Assembly: GCA_942492055.1 (NCBI GenBank)
Contig: CALODP010000002.1
Location: 310,001 to 374,000, forward strand
Reading direction: 5' to 3'
DNA from: CALODP01 sp942492055
Lineage (GTDB): Bacteria; Bacteroidota; Ignavibacteria; Ignavibacteriales; Melioribacteraceae
DNA length: 64,000 nucleotides
Part shown: positions 43,758 through 52,506 of the stretch, in pieces
Numbering within the stretch: the first letter of the stretch is position 1
Layout: each line of letters starts with the position of its first letter
Notes under the pieces: generated by a model
Seen by the model: the letters and a program-made list of their open reading frames with translations, nothing else
The model's database searches: none
Told to the model about the DNA's origin: nothing
Program-made: the position numbers and the translations under genes

Positions 43758-44076
43758 TATTTCGTTGGAAGTCTTGCATAACGGAAAATTAGTAGGAATA
43801 TTAAAAAGAATATCAGGAAAGGGATATTTTTTTTCATACTCTACTGAATATTTGGAAGATTTAACAGCTCCTCAGATTAGTCTCTCTTTTCCTAAGCAGA
43901 GGGAACCTTTTTTTTCAAAAGTATTATTCCCGTTTTTTTACGGGTTATTAGCGGAAGGATCTAATAAGGAGATACAAACAAGGCTCTTGAAGATAGATGA
44001 AAAAGATACATTTAGAAGATTAGCAGAAACAGCTGTTTCCGATACCATCGGGGGAATAACTGTGAGGAAAATATGA
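43750..44076 (+). CDS. hipS: HipS-like protein (HipA N-terminal subdomain)
   Basis: A 108-residue protein equal to the N-terminal subdomain of HipA: LEVLHNGKLVGILKRISGKG, then FSYSTEYLEDLTAPQISLSF, PFFYGLLAEGSNKEIQTRLL and SDTIGGITVRKI. In one-piece HipA this part is fused to the kinase. Here it is a separate gene, as in the tripartite HipBST system, where HipS is the antitoxin that blocks the kinase. Its ATG lies inside hipB and its stop overlaps the kinase start (ATGA), so all three are coupled. Confidence 0.85.
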   Translation: MADISLEVLHNGKLVGILKRISGKGYFFSYSTEYLEDLTAPQISLSFPKQREPFFSKVLFPFFYGLLAEGSNKEIQTRLLKIDEKDTFRRLAETAVSDTIGGITVRKI

Positions 44077-45071
44077 ATATAAATGTTTGCCCCGGATGTT
44101 TAAAAGCCGGTTATTCCTCTTTCTGCCCGAAATGTAGGGCGGAATTATTTAACGGGAAGTCGGTTTCATCGGAATTGGAGTTTACTTTACCTGAGTATTA
44201 CGAGGCAAATCGAAAAGGAATAGCAAAATTGTCCTTATCCGGAGTTCAGACAAAGCATTCTCTGATGTTAAAGGGAGATAGATTGTTACTAACCGAAGAG
44301 AAGGGCGAATTTATATTAAAACCTCCTCCGACTATAGCGCTTACCAACGCGGGATATGTACCTGCCAATGAACATTTGACAACACAGATAGCGAAACAAG
44401 TATTTGGCTTGGCAACTTCGGCAAACGGAGTATTGTTTTTCCCTGATGGAAATATGGCTTTTCTTTCTAAGAGATTCGATGTACTTGAAGACGGAAACAG
44501 ATTACTTCAAGAAGATTTCGCCCAAATTGCTCAAAGAACCGAAGAGACTTCCGGGGAAAATTACAAGTATGATTACAGTTACGAAGAAATCGCCGAGTTA
44601 ATCAAAAAATTCGCATCTGCCGGTATCATAGAGGTTGAAAAATTCTTCTGTATGTTGCTATTCAATTATATAAGCGGGAACGGTGATGCCCATATCAAGA
44701 ATTTTTCATTGATTAGAAATCCGGAATATGAAGATTATATTTTAACACCGGCATATGACCTCTTGAATACAAAATTACATATTAGGGAAGATTCGGACAC
44801 AGCTTTATCTTTGTTTAAGGATGATTTCGAAACGGAGGGATTCCGATATTCTGCAAAATATACCCGAGATGATTATTACGCCCTGGGTTTAAGAATAGGA
44901 ATCAGAGAGAAGCGAGTAGAAAGATTATTGAATAAGTTCGCCAAAGTCCCTCCATTAGTTTCTACGCTTGTCGAAAATTCATTTTTGTCGGTTGAATTAA
45001 AGGAATTGTACAAGACGATTTTAGCTGAACAAGTTTCGAAGCTGAAGTACTCGTATAATTCCGATAAATAG
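44073..45071 (+). CDS. hipT: HipT-like serine/threonine kinase toxin
   Basis: A 332-residue HipA-type kinase lacking the N-terminal subdomain. It begins with a zinc-ribbon-like CPGC (6-9) and CPKC (18-21). The glycine-rich loop KLSLSGVQTKHS carries Ser54 and Ser56, matching the Ser-x-Ser autophosphorylation motif of HipT. The catalytic loop is SGNGDAHIKN with Asp205, and the metal-binding Asp229 is in PAYDLLNT. HipT of E. coli phosphorylates tryptophanyl-tRNA synthetase; the target here is unknown. Catalytic residues are intact. Confidence 0.87.
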   Translation: MNINVCPGCLKAGYSSFCPKCRAELFNGKSVSSELEFTLPEYYEANRKGIAKLSLSGVQTKHSLMLKGDRLLLTEEKGEFILKPPPTIALTNAGYVPANEHLTTQIAKQVFGLATSANGVLFFPDGNMAFLSKRFDVLEDGNRLLQEDFAQIAQRTEETSGENYKYDYSYEEIAELIKKFASAGIIEVEKFFCMLLFNYISGNGDAHIKNFSLIRNPEYEDYILTPAYDLLNTKLHIREDSDTALSLFKDDFETEGFRYSAKYTRDDYYALGLRIGIREKRVERLLNKFAKVPPLVSTLVENSFLSVELKELYKTILAEQVSKLKYSYNSDK

Positions 45072-45088
45072 AATAACTATATAATTTC

Positions 45089-45108
45089 TTACTCATGATA
45101 ATGAGTAA
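45089..45108. terminator. Inverted repeat after the hipT-like gene
   Basis: A perfect palindrome, TTACTCAT-GATA-ATGAGTAA, begins 18 bases after the stop. It is AT-rich and has no T-run behind it, so terminator function is uncertain. The remaining bases to 45325 hold nothing I can support. Confidence 0.4.
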
Positions 45109-45325
45109 AGTTATGTGAAAGTAGGTCGTATGGATCAAAATATCTCCTATTGGTGAGAAATAGAAGCTTAAAAAGAAAAAAAGCATTTACCGATAATCGG
45201 CCAATGCTTTCTCCAATGTGTTACAATAAAATATTTCTACTCATTATGACAAGTACAATGCTTATAACTCTTTCAACTTTTGGAAGGTTATTACCACAAA
45301 AGGAGCATCCCATTCCGAGAGAATA

Positions 45326-46138
45326 TCATAGCTTTTCCATAAACTCTCTAACACTTCTATCTTTCTTATAGTCTGCCTTCTCTAGTACTCGTAAAAAATC
45401 ACCAACAATTCTTCCGGTTTCGGTATCCGAATAATTCTTTTCAACAAAGAGATATGTTTCTTTGACTTCCGATAATAAGTTTCCATTGTAGTCGAATATG
45501 GGAGAATTATCGATACCTCTCAGCAAAACGGAACGATAAAACGCGACATCGGAGTTTAACGCCTCAACATAGGCATTAGTAGGGTATTTCGCTACGTAGC
45601 GTTCAATTGCAACTATTTGTATTGCTAATTCTTTCCATGAAACAAGAAGACAGGCATCTTCGAGTATGGATTTGTCAGAGATAAGCTTTGCGTATTCTTT
45701 GAAAGCATCCGAAAGATAGGGAAGAGCTTTATTCATGAGAAATTTGTTATTAACAGCTACATAATAATATCCTTCTTCTGAAATGAATCGAAATCCGTTC
45801 ACCGATAGGAGTTTTACTTCGTTTACAAAGTAAGGGGCCTTTTCTACAGTTCCTTCCTGTTTCCATTTTTGAAATTCTTTGTCATTATCATAGTTTGCCG
45901 ATAAAGCTCCGGCCATTTGATTATAGAAATTTTCCAGTAATAGGAATGCTTTGTCGCATGAATCGGCAACTGAGGTTTGGGCAAAGTTTTCGAAAGACTT
46001 AAGAGCTTTTTCTCCGGAAGAAATATCAGCTTTGTTAAGAGAATTCAATTCGGCAATGAAGGAATTGTTATCAACTCGGGAAGAACAAGAGATAACTATG
46101 GCAATAAGAGAAACTACTACAATTAATTTTTTCATCAA
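45326..46138 (-). CDS. Lipoprotein of unknown function
   Basis: A 270-residue protein with a lipoprotein signal peptide (MMKKLIVVVSLIAIVISC; Cys18). The mature part is largely helical, with segments such as DKAFLLLENFYNQMAGAL and LEDACLLVSWKELAIQIVAI, suggesting a helical-repeat fold. I do not recognise the family. Either of two adjacent ATG codons could be the start. It is 111 bases from the next gene upstream on the same strand, so an operon is possible but not shown. Confidence 0.65.
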   Translation of the reverse strand: MMKKLIVVVSLIAIVISCSSRVDNNSFIAELNSLNKADISSGEKALKSFENFAQTSVADSCDKAFLLLENFYNQMAGALSANYDNDKEFQKWKQEGTVEKAPYFVNEVKLLSVNGFRFISEEGYYYVAVNNKFLMNKALPYLSDAFKEYAKLISDKSILEDACLLVSWKELAIQIVAIERYVAKYPTNAYVEALNSDVAFYRSVLLRGIDNSPIFDYNGNLLSEVKETYLFVEKNYSDTETGRIVGDFLRVLEKADYKKDRSVREFMEKL

Positions 46139-46249
46139 AATACTCGTTTGGGGTTATACATAAATCATTTCTTGAGTATAATAATAATACTTAATTGCCT
46201 CTTAGGAAAGAAGAAGAGTGATAAAACGAATAAGGAAAACTCCGAAACC

Positions 46250-46756
46250 TTAAAGAAGAAAGGCGAGAGTCATAATTATAATGCTTGAGCCAAGAAAGAG
46301 AATAGCTAATTGAATACAGAAGAATTTGTTTTTAAGCCAACTAGCCTTTCCTTTAATTGCCTTCTCGAAGTTTCCTATAGCCTCTTCGTATGTAAGATTT
46401 CGATAGTCAACTGCAAGGTGATCATGCTTAAGAACAGAAGCATAATAGAAAAGACTATCATAGTTTTTATTACGATTGTTTTTGGCAGGAAAGACAATTA
46501 TAAGTAAAAGAATTAGAGAGATACCAAGTAGTCCGAATGAGACGTATGCGAGCGTATGAGAGATAGTTAACCAATTGGAATGATCGCTGAAGTATTGGGC
46601 AGCGGCAGTAATAACAATGGCTACGGTAGCAAGAAGTAATGAAGCCTTAGTATTAGCAAGTTCAACCTGTTTTTCAAGATGATCGAGATAGTTTTGTAAT
46701 GTAACCAAAAGAGTTTCGGGAGCAATAGGGGATAAGTATTTATTGGAGAATTCCAT
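46250..46756 (-). CDS. Pycsar-effector-like membrane protein (PycTM/DUF5706 type), orphan
   Basis: A 168-residue protein with an N-terminal helix (TLLVTLQNYLDHLEKQVELA), then NTKASLLLATVAIVITAAAQ (first membrane helix), a second helix (LAYVSFGLLGISLILLLIIV), a cytoplasmic region with SLFYYASVLKHDHLA, and a third helix at the end. The KA-S-LL-A start of the first helix and overall plan match the PycTM effector family, which depolarises membranes in Pycsar phage defence. No pyrimidine cyclase gene is next to it, so it is an orphan. Other SLATT-like membrane families are the alternative. Confidence 0.6.
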   Translation of the reverse strand: MEFSNKYLSPIAPETLLVTLQNYLDHLEKQVELANTKASLLLATVAIVITAAAQYFSDHSNWLTISHTLAYVSFGLLGISLILLLIIVFPAKNNRNKNYDSLFYYASVLKHDHLAVDYRNLTYEEAIGNFEKAIKGKASWLKNKFFCIQLAILFLGSSIIIMTLAFLL

Positions 46757-46973
46757 TATTACTACTCAAATTCGTGATTAATATCTCAAAATGAAGATAA
46801 GGGAATTATCTATGAGAAGCTATTCTATATGGAGAGTGAATAAAAAAATGGAATAGATTAGAGTCAGAATAAAGATGCGGTGATTAACGAAAAGAATTAT
46901 GAGGTTTTTATTTTACAGAACTCTTCGATGTCGGGCTATGACAAAAATAAGAATAAAAAGGGAAGTAATAAAA

Positions 46974-46999
46974 GGAACTCCGGCACGTAGCCGGAGTTC
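46974..46999 (-). terminator. Terminator of the minus-strand barrel gene at 47030
   Basis: GAACTCCGGC and GCCGGAGTTC form a ten-base stem around ACGTA, about 30 bases past the stop codon. On the minus strand the stem is followed by CTTTTATTACTT. Confidence 0.75.
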
Positions 47000-47029
47000 T
47001 AAATTAAATCTATCTTTTTCTACGAGACA

Positions 47030-47560
47030 TTAGAGACCATATCTGAGGCCAAGACTTGTGCTGATACCAACAAACTCAAAGCCATCAGTATAAAAGCCCA
47101 AATCACCGTTAAGAGAGAAGTTGGCTATTAAAGGAATATCAGCTCCAAGGCCAAGACGACCATTAATTATATTCTTATTTTTGTTTCCGAAAAGAGAGTT
47201 TTCGTAGTTTGTTTCACGATGGGATACAACTATACCCCCCGAAACATATGGATGAACTCGTTCAAAGCCAAATGGCATAAGGAAGACAGATAAATGTCCT
47301 CTGAAGTTTTTTTCGGAACCATTTCCTGCTTTGAGATCATTATCGAAGAACTCACCGGTAAAAGCAACGGAGAATTCGTTGTTAAAATGATAACCTAAAA
47401 TCATACCGTATCCGAAAGGATTATCGGCGTGACTTATTTTATTATCGCCGGAATTGTTAATAAACTGTGTTCCGATCATTCCGACGGAAATTTTATTAGC
47501 CTGAGCGTTTATAGATACGCTGGCAAGAAGCAATAGAAGAATAACACTGACTTTTTTCAT
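47030..47560 (-). CDS. Small outer-membrane beta-barrel protein
   Basis: I start at the ATG at 47560, which is preceded by GGAGG at ideal distance, giving 176 residues; the reading frame extends four codons upstream only from a TTG. A signal peptide (MKKVSVILLLLLASVSINAQ) leads into about eight amphipathic strands (ISVGMIGTQFIN, FGYGMILGYHFNNEFSVAFT, HLSVFLMPFGFERVHPYVSG, LNGDLGFYTDGF), ending STSLGLRYGL. This is an eight-strand barrel of the OmpA/OmpW-like porin type; role unknown. It follows the permease operon on the same strand, 32 bases on, and may be its last gene. Confidence 0.78.
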   Translation of the reverse strand: MKKVSVILLLLLASVSINAQANKISVGMIGTQFINNSGDNKISHADNPFGYGMILGYHFNNEFSVAFTGEFFDNDLKAGNGSEKNFRGHLSVFLMPFGFERVHPYVSGGIVVSHRETNYENSLFGNKNKNIINGRLGLGADIPLIANFSLNGDLGFYTDGFEFVGISTSLGLRYGL

Positions 47561-47592
47561 AACATCCTCCAATAAATGGATAGCGAATTATA

Positions 47593-48804
47593 TTAGTTTT
47601 CTGATAAATTCAGCTCATCCGCAATATTCTCAAGCGAGCTTTCTTTCTTCTTGATCAAATTCTTCATTCTAAAATGTAAGGCGGTAAAGTATAATAGGAG
47701 GAGAGCCGCCATATGAATTACTTCCGGAATAATATCTCCGAAACCAGCCCCCATCTGAGTAACTCTGGTAAATGCCGCAAAGTATGGGGTGCTTGGCAAA
47801 AGATTGGCCAGTATCTTCAATACGAAGGGGAGTGACTCCATTGGCCAACTGTATCCCGAAATTAAAAAGACGGGATACGATGTAAAGGTTAAGAACTGCA
47901 ACGCGACAATTTTCCTCTTAAAAAATGAGGAAAGGTAAATCGCAAAATATATAACAGCGGTTAAGAAAAGCATTGTAATTAGTATCAATGTAGGAATGCT
48001 TCCCTTCAAAGCTATTGTGAATACGTTAAAGACAACTGTGAAATAGAAAAAGGCGTAAGCGCCGAACAAAAGGAAATAGAACATCCCTTTTCCGATGATT
48101 AAGGCCGCTGTGCTTCTGTTGCTTTGTTTGAAAAGGGGAATAATATTTCCTTCCTCTCTTTCTCTGGCAAAGCTCTCAGCCAAACCGATTAGTAACGTTT
48201 GGTGAAGGATTAGTATCATCATTCCGGGAAGTAGAAAATCACCGTAAGATTCTACGACATTGAAGAGTGGTCTTATCTCGGGTTGAACAGGCTCAACAAT
48301 TTCCATAGCCTGATTGTAATTTTCTCCCTGAGCCAAGAAATATTTGAGTCTAATTCCTGCATTGAAGTAACCAACTACCTCATTTACGGCCTTCGAAATG
48401 TCATTAGAAATAAGGAATCGGGTAGAATTGATGAATAACTTAATATCAGTACCCTTTCCGAGCTTCAAATCGGAATCGAATGATTCGGGAATATATATAA
48501 CCGCAAAGTTCTCGAAATTATCTACTGTTTTTTTAGCAGAGGCCAGATCTGCTTCCTGAGAAGCAACTTTGATATTGGCAGTCGCATCAAGATTTCTGAT
48601 AAAAGTACGAGAGGTATTAGAGTTGCAAATATCAACTATCGCAACAGGAACATCGTTTTCCACTTTATTCAAATAGATTGAGCCATATAGGAAAGCATAG
48701 ATGATTGGCGCAATTAGAATAACGGAAAGGATATTGATATCTTTCGCGACGAAATGTAATTCTCTATTAAAAATATTAAGTATTCCGCTAAGCTTTAGTT
48801 TCAT
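47593..48804 (-). CDS. ABC-2 type permease (export operon, second permease)
   Basis: A 403-residue membrane protein of the ABC-2 family (COG0842): N-terminal helix (VILIAPIIYAFLYGSIYL), a large periplasmic loop (about 45-180, VPVAIVDICNSNTSRTFIRN), then five or six helices (LLPGMMILILHQTLLIGLAE; FLLFGAYAFFYFTVVFNVF; TLILITMLFLTAVIYFAIYL; TFTSYPVFLISGYSWPMESL). It overlaps the preceding permease gene by four bases. Two such permeases form the export channel of YbhSR-like systems. The C-terminus is hydrophilic and acidic. Confidence 0.9.
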   Translation of the reverse strand: MKLKLSGILNIFNRELHFVAKDINILSVILIAPIIYAFLYGSIYLNKVENDVPVAIVDICNSNTSRTFIRNLDATANIKVASQEADLASAKKTVDNFENFAVIYIPESFDSDLKLGKGTDIKLFINSTRFLISNDISKAVNEVVGYFNAGIRLKYFLAQGENYNQAMEIVEPVQPEIRPLFNVVESYGDFLLPGMMILILHQTLLIGLAESFAREREEGNIIPLFKQSNRSTAALIIGKGMFYFLLFGAYAFFYFTVVFNVFTIALKGSIPTLILITMLFLTAVIYFAIYLSSFFKRKIVALQFLTFTSYPVFLISGYSWPMESLPFVLKILANLLPSTPYFAAFTRVTQMGAGFGDIIPEVIHMAALLLLYFTALHFRMKNLIKKKESSLENIADELNLSEN

Positions 48805-49988
48805 TTGGCTACCTCCGTTCCTCTCCTATAGTATTTGTTGATCTGATATTTCAGACCGAAGAACATCAAGATAGCCGGAATCAGAATGAAGAGCCCGAGA
48901 ACGGCAAACTCATGTTTAACGGCATATAGAGGAGTTCCCATTTGATACAGCTTTAGGAAGCCTGTAAGAAAATGGGTGTACGGAAGAGCCTGCGCCATAG
49001 TGCTGTGAAGCGCCGGCATTCCCCAGAGAGGGAAAGTAAATCCGCTGAAGATAAAAGCGGGAGTGTTTAAGACAACCGCAACTTCCGTAGCGAACAACTG
49101 ATCGTGAAACAGACTGGAAATAAGAAATCCGATATTCAAACAACCCAAAACAAACCACAGCGTAAACAAAATTACTGCCAGCACTGATCCGTTGACCGGA
49201 ATATTGAAGAATTGAAAGAATACCCCGAATATTAACAAGACCGAAGCAGTATGAATAAGAAAATGGGGAATCATTTTCCCAGTTATTATAACACTGAGTT
49301 TATTGTTCGCAATTCGTAAGAGTTCCGGAAATGTTTCGTGTGTAAACTCACTACTTATCACAACTACTGACGCAATCATAATTATCAATTGCAATGTTAC
49401 GGTTAAGAGTCCCGGAACGAGATAATTGAGATAGCTGTAATTGGGATTGTACATATAATGAGTGTCAATTTTTACCGGGAGGATTTTATCCATCGCCTGT
49501 TCGGTAGTCATTCCTGCCGATTTGAATTTCTTTAGCAAAACTCCGGCAGAAATCGTTTTAATTGTTTTCACCGCATCGCTAAGGATGAGATTACCGACAA
49601 TAATATTGGCGGAATTTTTATAAACAACGACGTTAACGCTATGACCGGATTTTACATCTTTCTCCAAATCCTTTGGAATGAATATCGCGCCTTGAATTTC
49701 ACCCTTTTGAAATCCTTTCTTTATCTCCTCGGTGGAGGAAAGATATTTAACTACCGACATGCTCGGTGTAGCTTCAATGTATTGAACAACAGTGCGCGAT
49801 AAGGCGCTATTATCCATATCGCAAACCGCTACGGGTAAATCCTGAACGAATTCTTTTTTGTATATCAACGAGAAAATCAGAAAGAAAATCGCGGGAAGAA
49901 ATATTGTTAACAAGTAAAGAGTTCTTCTCTCTGCAATTCTTTTGAATTCTCTGAAAATAATCGTATGTAATGAATCAATATATTTCAT
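48801..49988 (-). CDS. ABC-2 type permease (export operon, first permease)
   Basis: A 395-residue homologue of the next permease, with an N-terminal helix (LLTIFLPAIFFLIFSLIY), periplasmic loop (LPVAVCDMDNSALSRTVVQY, similar to the partner) and helices YLVPGLLTVTLQLIIMIASV, VLAVILFTLWFVLGCLNIGF and FIFSGFTFPLWGMPALHSTM. It starts 12 bases after the HlyD-like gene. The shared N-D/S-R motif in both loops supports a heterodimer. No ATPase gene lies in the operon, although this family normally needs one. Confidence 0.9.
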   Translation of the reverse strand: MKYIDSLHTIIFREFKRIAERRTLYLLTIFLPAIFFLIFSLIYKKEFVQDLPVAVCDMDNSALSRTVVQYIEATPSMSVVKYLSSTEEIKKGFQKGEIQGAIFIPKDLEKDVKSGHSVNVVVYKNSANIIVGNLILSDAVKTIKTISAGVLLKKFKSAGMTTEQAMDKILPVKIDTHYMYNPNYSYLNYLVPGLLTVTLQLIIMIASVVVISSEFTHETFPELLRIANNKLSVIITGKMIPHFLIHTASVLLIFGVFFQFFNIPVNGSVLAVILFTLWFVLGCLNIGFLISSLFHDQLFATEVAVVLNTPAFIFSGFTFPLWGMPALHSTMAQALPYTHFLTGFLKLYQMGTPLYAVKHEFAVLGLFILIPAILMFFGLKYQINKYYRRGTEVAK

Positions 49989-50000
49989 AATATTCTTATG

Positions 50001-50987
50001 TTATCGTAATTCGATGTTTACGGTCATACCGGATCTTAATCCTTCAATTGGTCTTTCACTAACCAGATGAACTTCGAAAGTTTTGAGATCGAAATCCCCT
50101 TTTTGATTGGTTGGTTTCCAAGAAGCGAAATCACCGAGAGGGGAGATATAGTTAACTTTAAATGTGAAATCTTTGTTGCCGAGAGCTCTTACTATTCCCT
50201 TAAATTCTTTCCCCATTTCGAACTGAGCCAAATTATCCTCACGAACTTGTAAGATTACTTTAGTATCTTTTTTATCAAGGATGCTTATTACAGGATAGCC
50301 ACTTGCAATGATTTCACCCGGATCTGCTATCAGTTTGGAAACTTCACCGGCAATAGGGGCTTGGAGTGAGAGTTCCTGATAGTAAGCCATAGCTTCGTTG
50401 TAAGCGTTTTCTGCCTGATGATACAATGCTTCAACGGCACTTATTTCTTCCTTACGAGCACCGTTCATTACCATATCATATTTGGCTTTTGCTGCCTCCA
50501 TTTGTTCTCTTGCAGCATTGTATTTGAATTCGATTTCATCTTTACGTTGAAGAGAAATAACCGAATCCGCATAAAGCTTACTAAATCTTTCGTAGGTTTT
50601 GCTTACGTAATCGAATTGGTGCTTTGCCTGGTTGTAAAGTTTTTCAACGGCTCTTTTTTGTTCTTCTCTTGCGCCTTTTTTTACAAGGATCATCTTGTTA
50701 TAAGCTGCCTCTTTTACTCCGCGAGCCTGCTCAACTTTGGCGTCGAGTTCTTTGCTTTCAAGCTTCGCAATAACTTCACCTTTTGTTACAAGATCACCTT
50801 CTTTAACAAACATAGAATCTATACGCCCCGGAATTTTGGAAGCGATATCAATTTCTGTAGTTTCAACGAGACCGGTTAGATAATTTTCTTCTTCTGTTAC
50901 ACCGTCAATTGCCAGAAAAATGATGGCGGCTAAAGCAATTATAATCGGGATCGATAGTATTACGTGCCCTTTGTTGAGTTTCATCAT
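50001..50987 (-). CDS. HlyD-family membrane fusion protein
   Basis: A 328-residue periplasmic adaptor with one N-terminal membrane helix (ILSIPIIIALAAIIFLAI), the lipoyl-like halves (DIASKIPGRIDSMFVKEGDL and LQAPIAGEVSKLIADPGEII), and a long coiled coil between them (about 85-205). The last part is a beta-barrel domain (VILQVREDNLAQFEMGKEF). It links the inner-membrane permeases to the TolC-like channel encoded just upstream. Spacing to neighbours is 6 and 12 bases, so they form one operon. Confidence 0.93.
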   Translation of the reverse strand: MMKLNKGHVILSIPIIIALAAIIFLAIDGVTEEENYLTGLVETTEIDIASKIPGRIDSMFVKEGDLVTKGEVIAKLESKELDAKVEQARGVKEAAYNKMILVKKGAREEQKRAVEKLYNQAKHQFDYVSKTYERFSKLYADSVISLQRKDEIEFKYNAAREQMEAAKAKYDMVMNGARKEEISAVEALYHQAENAYNEAMAYYQELSLQAPIAGEVSKLIADPGEIIASGYPVISILDKKDTKVILQVREDNLAQFEMGKEFKGIVRALGNKDFTFKVNYISPLGDFASWKPTNQKGDFDLKTFEVHLVSERPIEGLRSGMTVNIELR

Positions 50988-50993
50988 ATTCTC

Positions 50994-52451
50994 CTATTTA
51001 TTCCAAATTTTTAATACTTCGTCAGGTTTTCCGGCAGCCAAGTATAGATTAGCCAAAGAACTGTAGTAATTGAAAAGTGAATTAAGTCTTTCTACTTCAA
51101 CCTTTTCAAAGGAAAGTCGGGCGTCAATTACTTCGAGGGAAGTACCTATTCCGCTTTTGAATCTTTTCTCATTCATTCTTAAGTTCTCTTTTGCCAAATC
51201 TTGAGTAGCTTCCAGTTTTTTGTATTGAGTCGAATATGTATCGACCTCTTTATATGCTTTGTTTAACCAGAGATTTATTTTTCTTTCTGTGTCTATTCTA
51301 ATAAATTCAACTTCTTCCTCAACTCTTTCGGCTTTTTGGAGATTTAAGAAATCTTTTAAGCCATTGAAGATCTTGAACTGAGCTTGAATACCAATTGCCC
51401 ATCTCGGTTCCATTGCAGAGAGATCTTGCGGAACCATTTCGTATTTTCCGAATGCTGCAATTTTGGGGAATAATTCCGAAAGAGCTACGTTGTAACCTTG
51501 CGCTGCGGCTTCTTTCTTTTGTTCAATTAATCTCAAAATAGGCTGATTTACTCGTGAGATTTGAACCATATCATCAAGTTGTAGAATTGTTTCATTGAAT
51601 TTCATACCATCAGTTACTCTGAGGGAAGAGTAGTTATCTTTTCCGAGAGTAGTTGCCAAAGCAAGTTTTGCTAATTCCAGATTATTTTCGTCTGTTGTAA
51701 GGTTTCTCTCCGCTTCGGCCACTGCAACTTTGGCTCTTAATAAATGGTAGTTTGCAATTACCCCTTCGTCGAAAAGCTTTTGCGCGTCCTTCATGTGGAG
51801 TTGCATACCGTCGAGGACACGTTCTCTTAAGCCAACTAATTCCTTAAGTAATTCTACTCTTGAGTAGTTTACAACAACTTCAGTGATAATTTCGTTTGCT
51901 ACCCTTTCTCTTTCTATTGCGGCAGCTTTCTCTTCGGCCGTAGCGTATTTTTTTGCCGCAATTAGTTTTCCTCCTACAAACAAAGGCTGAACTGCTGTCC
52001 ATGTTGCTGTCCAGTAATTCTGTTCCTTCAAAGTCGACTTAAATTCGGGCAACATAGAATTTAATTGGCCCCTGACGCCTTTTTTATAGGCGTCAAGGAC
52101 TGTCTGGGAGAGAGGAGGATTCCCATTGACAATATTTGTTAAATTATATAGAGCCCCTTGAGTTTCAACGTTAGATAAAATTATTACATCTCTAATGGGA
52201 GCTAAATCAATTTGCAACGGATCATTCAAATGAGTGTATCGAGCATCGAAGCTAATACTAGGGAGAAAATTTCCCCAAGCTGAATAATTATCAAATTCTT
52301 TTTGCTCAAGTTTGGCATCGTACTGCTTTAACTTGGCGTTATTTCTCAAAGCCACACTAACAGCTCTTTCCAAAGTAAGCTGTTGAGCATTAACAGAGCT
52401 GAAACAAAACAAAGCGATAAGTAATGCCTTAATAGAATCTAATTTTCGCAT
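50994..52451 (-). CDS. TolC-family outer-membrane efflux protein
   Basis: A 485-residue outer-membrane factor with signal peptide (ALLIALFCFSSVNAQ) and the duplicated TolC repeat of long helices and paired strands: LTLERAVSVALRNNAKLKQY, FVGGKLIAAKKYATAEEKAA in the first half, FKIFNGLKDFLNLQKAE and RMNEKRFKSGIGTSLEVIDA in the second. It is the first gene of the export operon and has a palindromic operator 15-38 bases upstream that matches one before the tetR gene. Confidence 0.93.
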   Translation of the reverse strand: MRKLDSIKALLIALFCFSSVNAQQLTLERAVSVALRNNAKLKQYDAKLEQKEFDNYSAWGNFLPSISFDARYTHLNDPLQIDLAPIRDVIILSNVETQGALYNLTNIVNGNPPLSQTVLDAYKKGVRGQLNSMLPEFKSTLKEQNYWTATWTAVQPLFVGGKLIAAKKYATAEEKAAAIERERVANEIITEVVVNYSRVELLKELVGLRERVLDGMQLHMKDAQKLFDEGVIANYHLLRAKVAVAEAERNLTTDENNLELAKLALATTLGKDNYSSLRVTDGMKFNETILQLDDMVQISRVNQPILRLIEQKKEAAAQGYNVALSELFPKIAAFGKYEMVPQDLSAMEPRWAIGIQAQFKIFNGLKDFLNLQKAERVEEEVEFIRIDTERKINLWLNKAYKEVDTYSTQYKKLEATQDLAKENLRMNEKRFKSGIGTSLEVIDARLSFEKVEVERLNSLFNYYSSLANLYLAAGKPDEVLKIWNK

Positions 52452-52465
52452 ATCAAAACCTTTTG

Positions 52466-52489
52466 TTTATTGAATTTCAATTCAATAAA
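52466..52489. promoter_or_regulatory. TetR operator 1, upstream of the tolC-like gene
   Basis: A perfect inverted repeat with ten-base arms and a four-base centre, core TATTGAAT-N4-ATTCAATA. The same core stands before the tetR gene at 53105-53122. It lies between the tetR stop and the tolC-like start, where the operon promoter must be. Confidence 0.75.
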
Positions 52490-52506
52490 TGAGTAAATTT
52501 TTTTTA

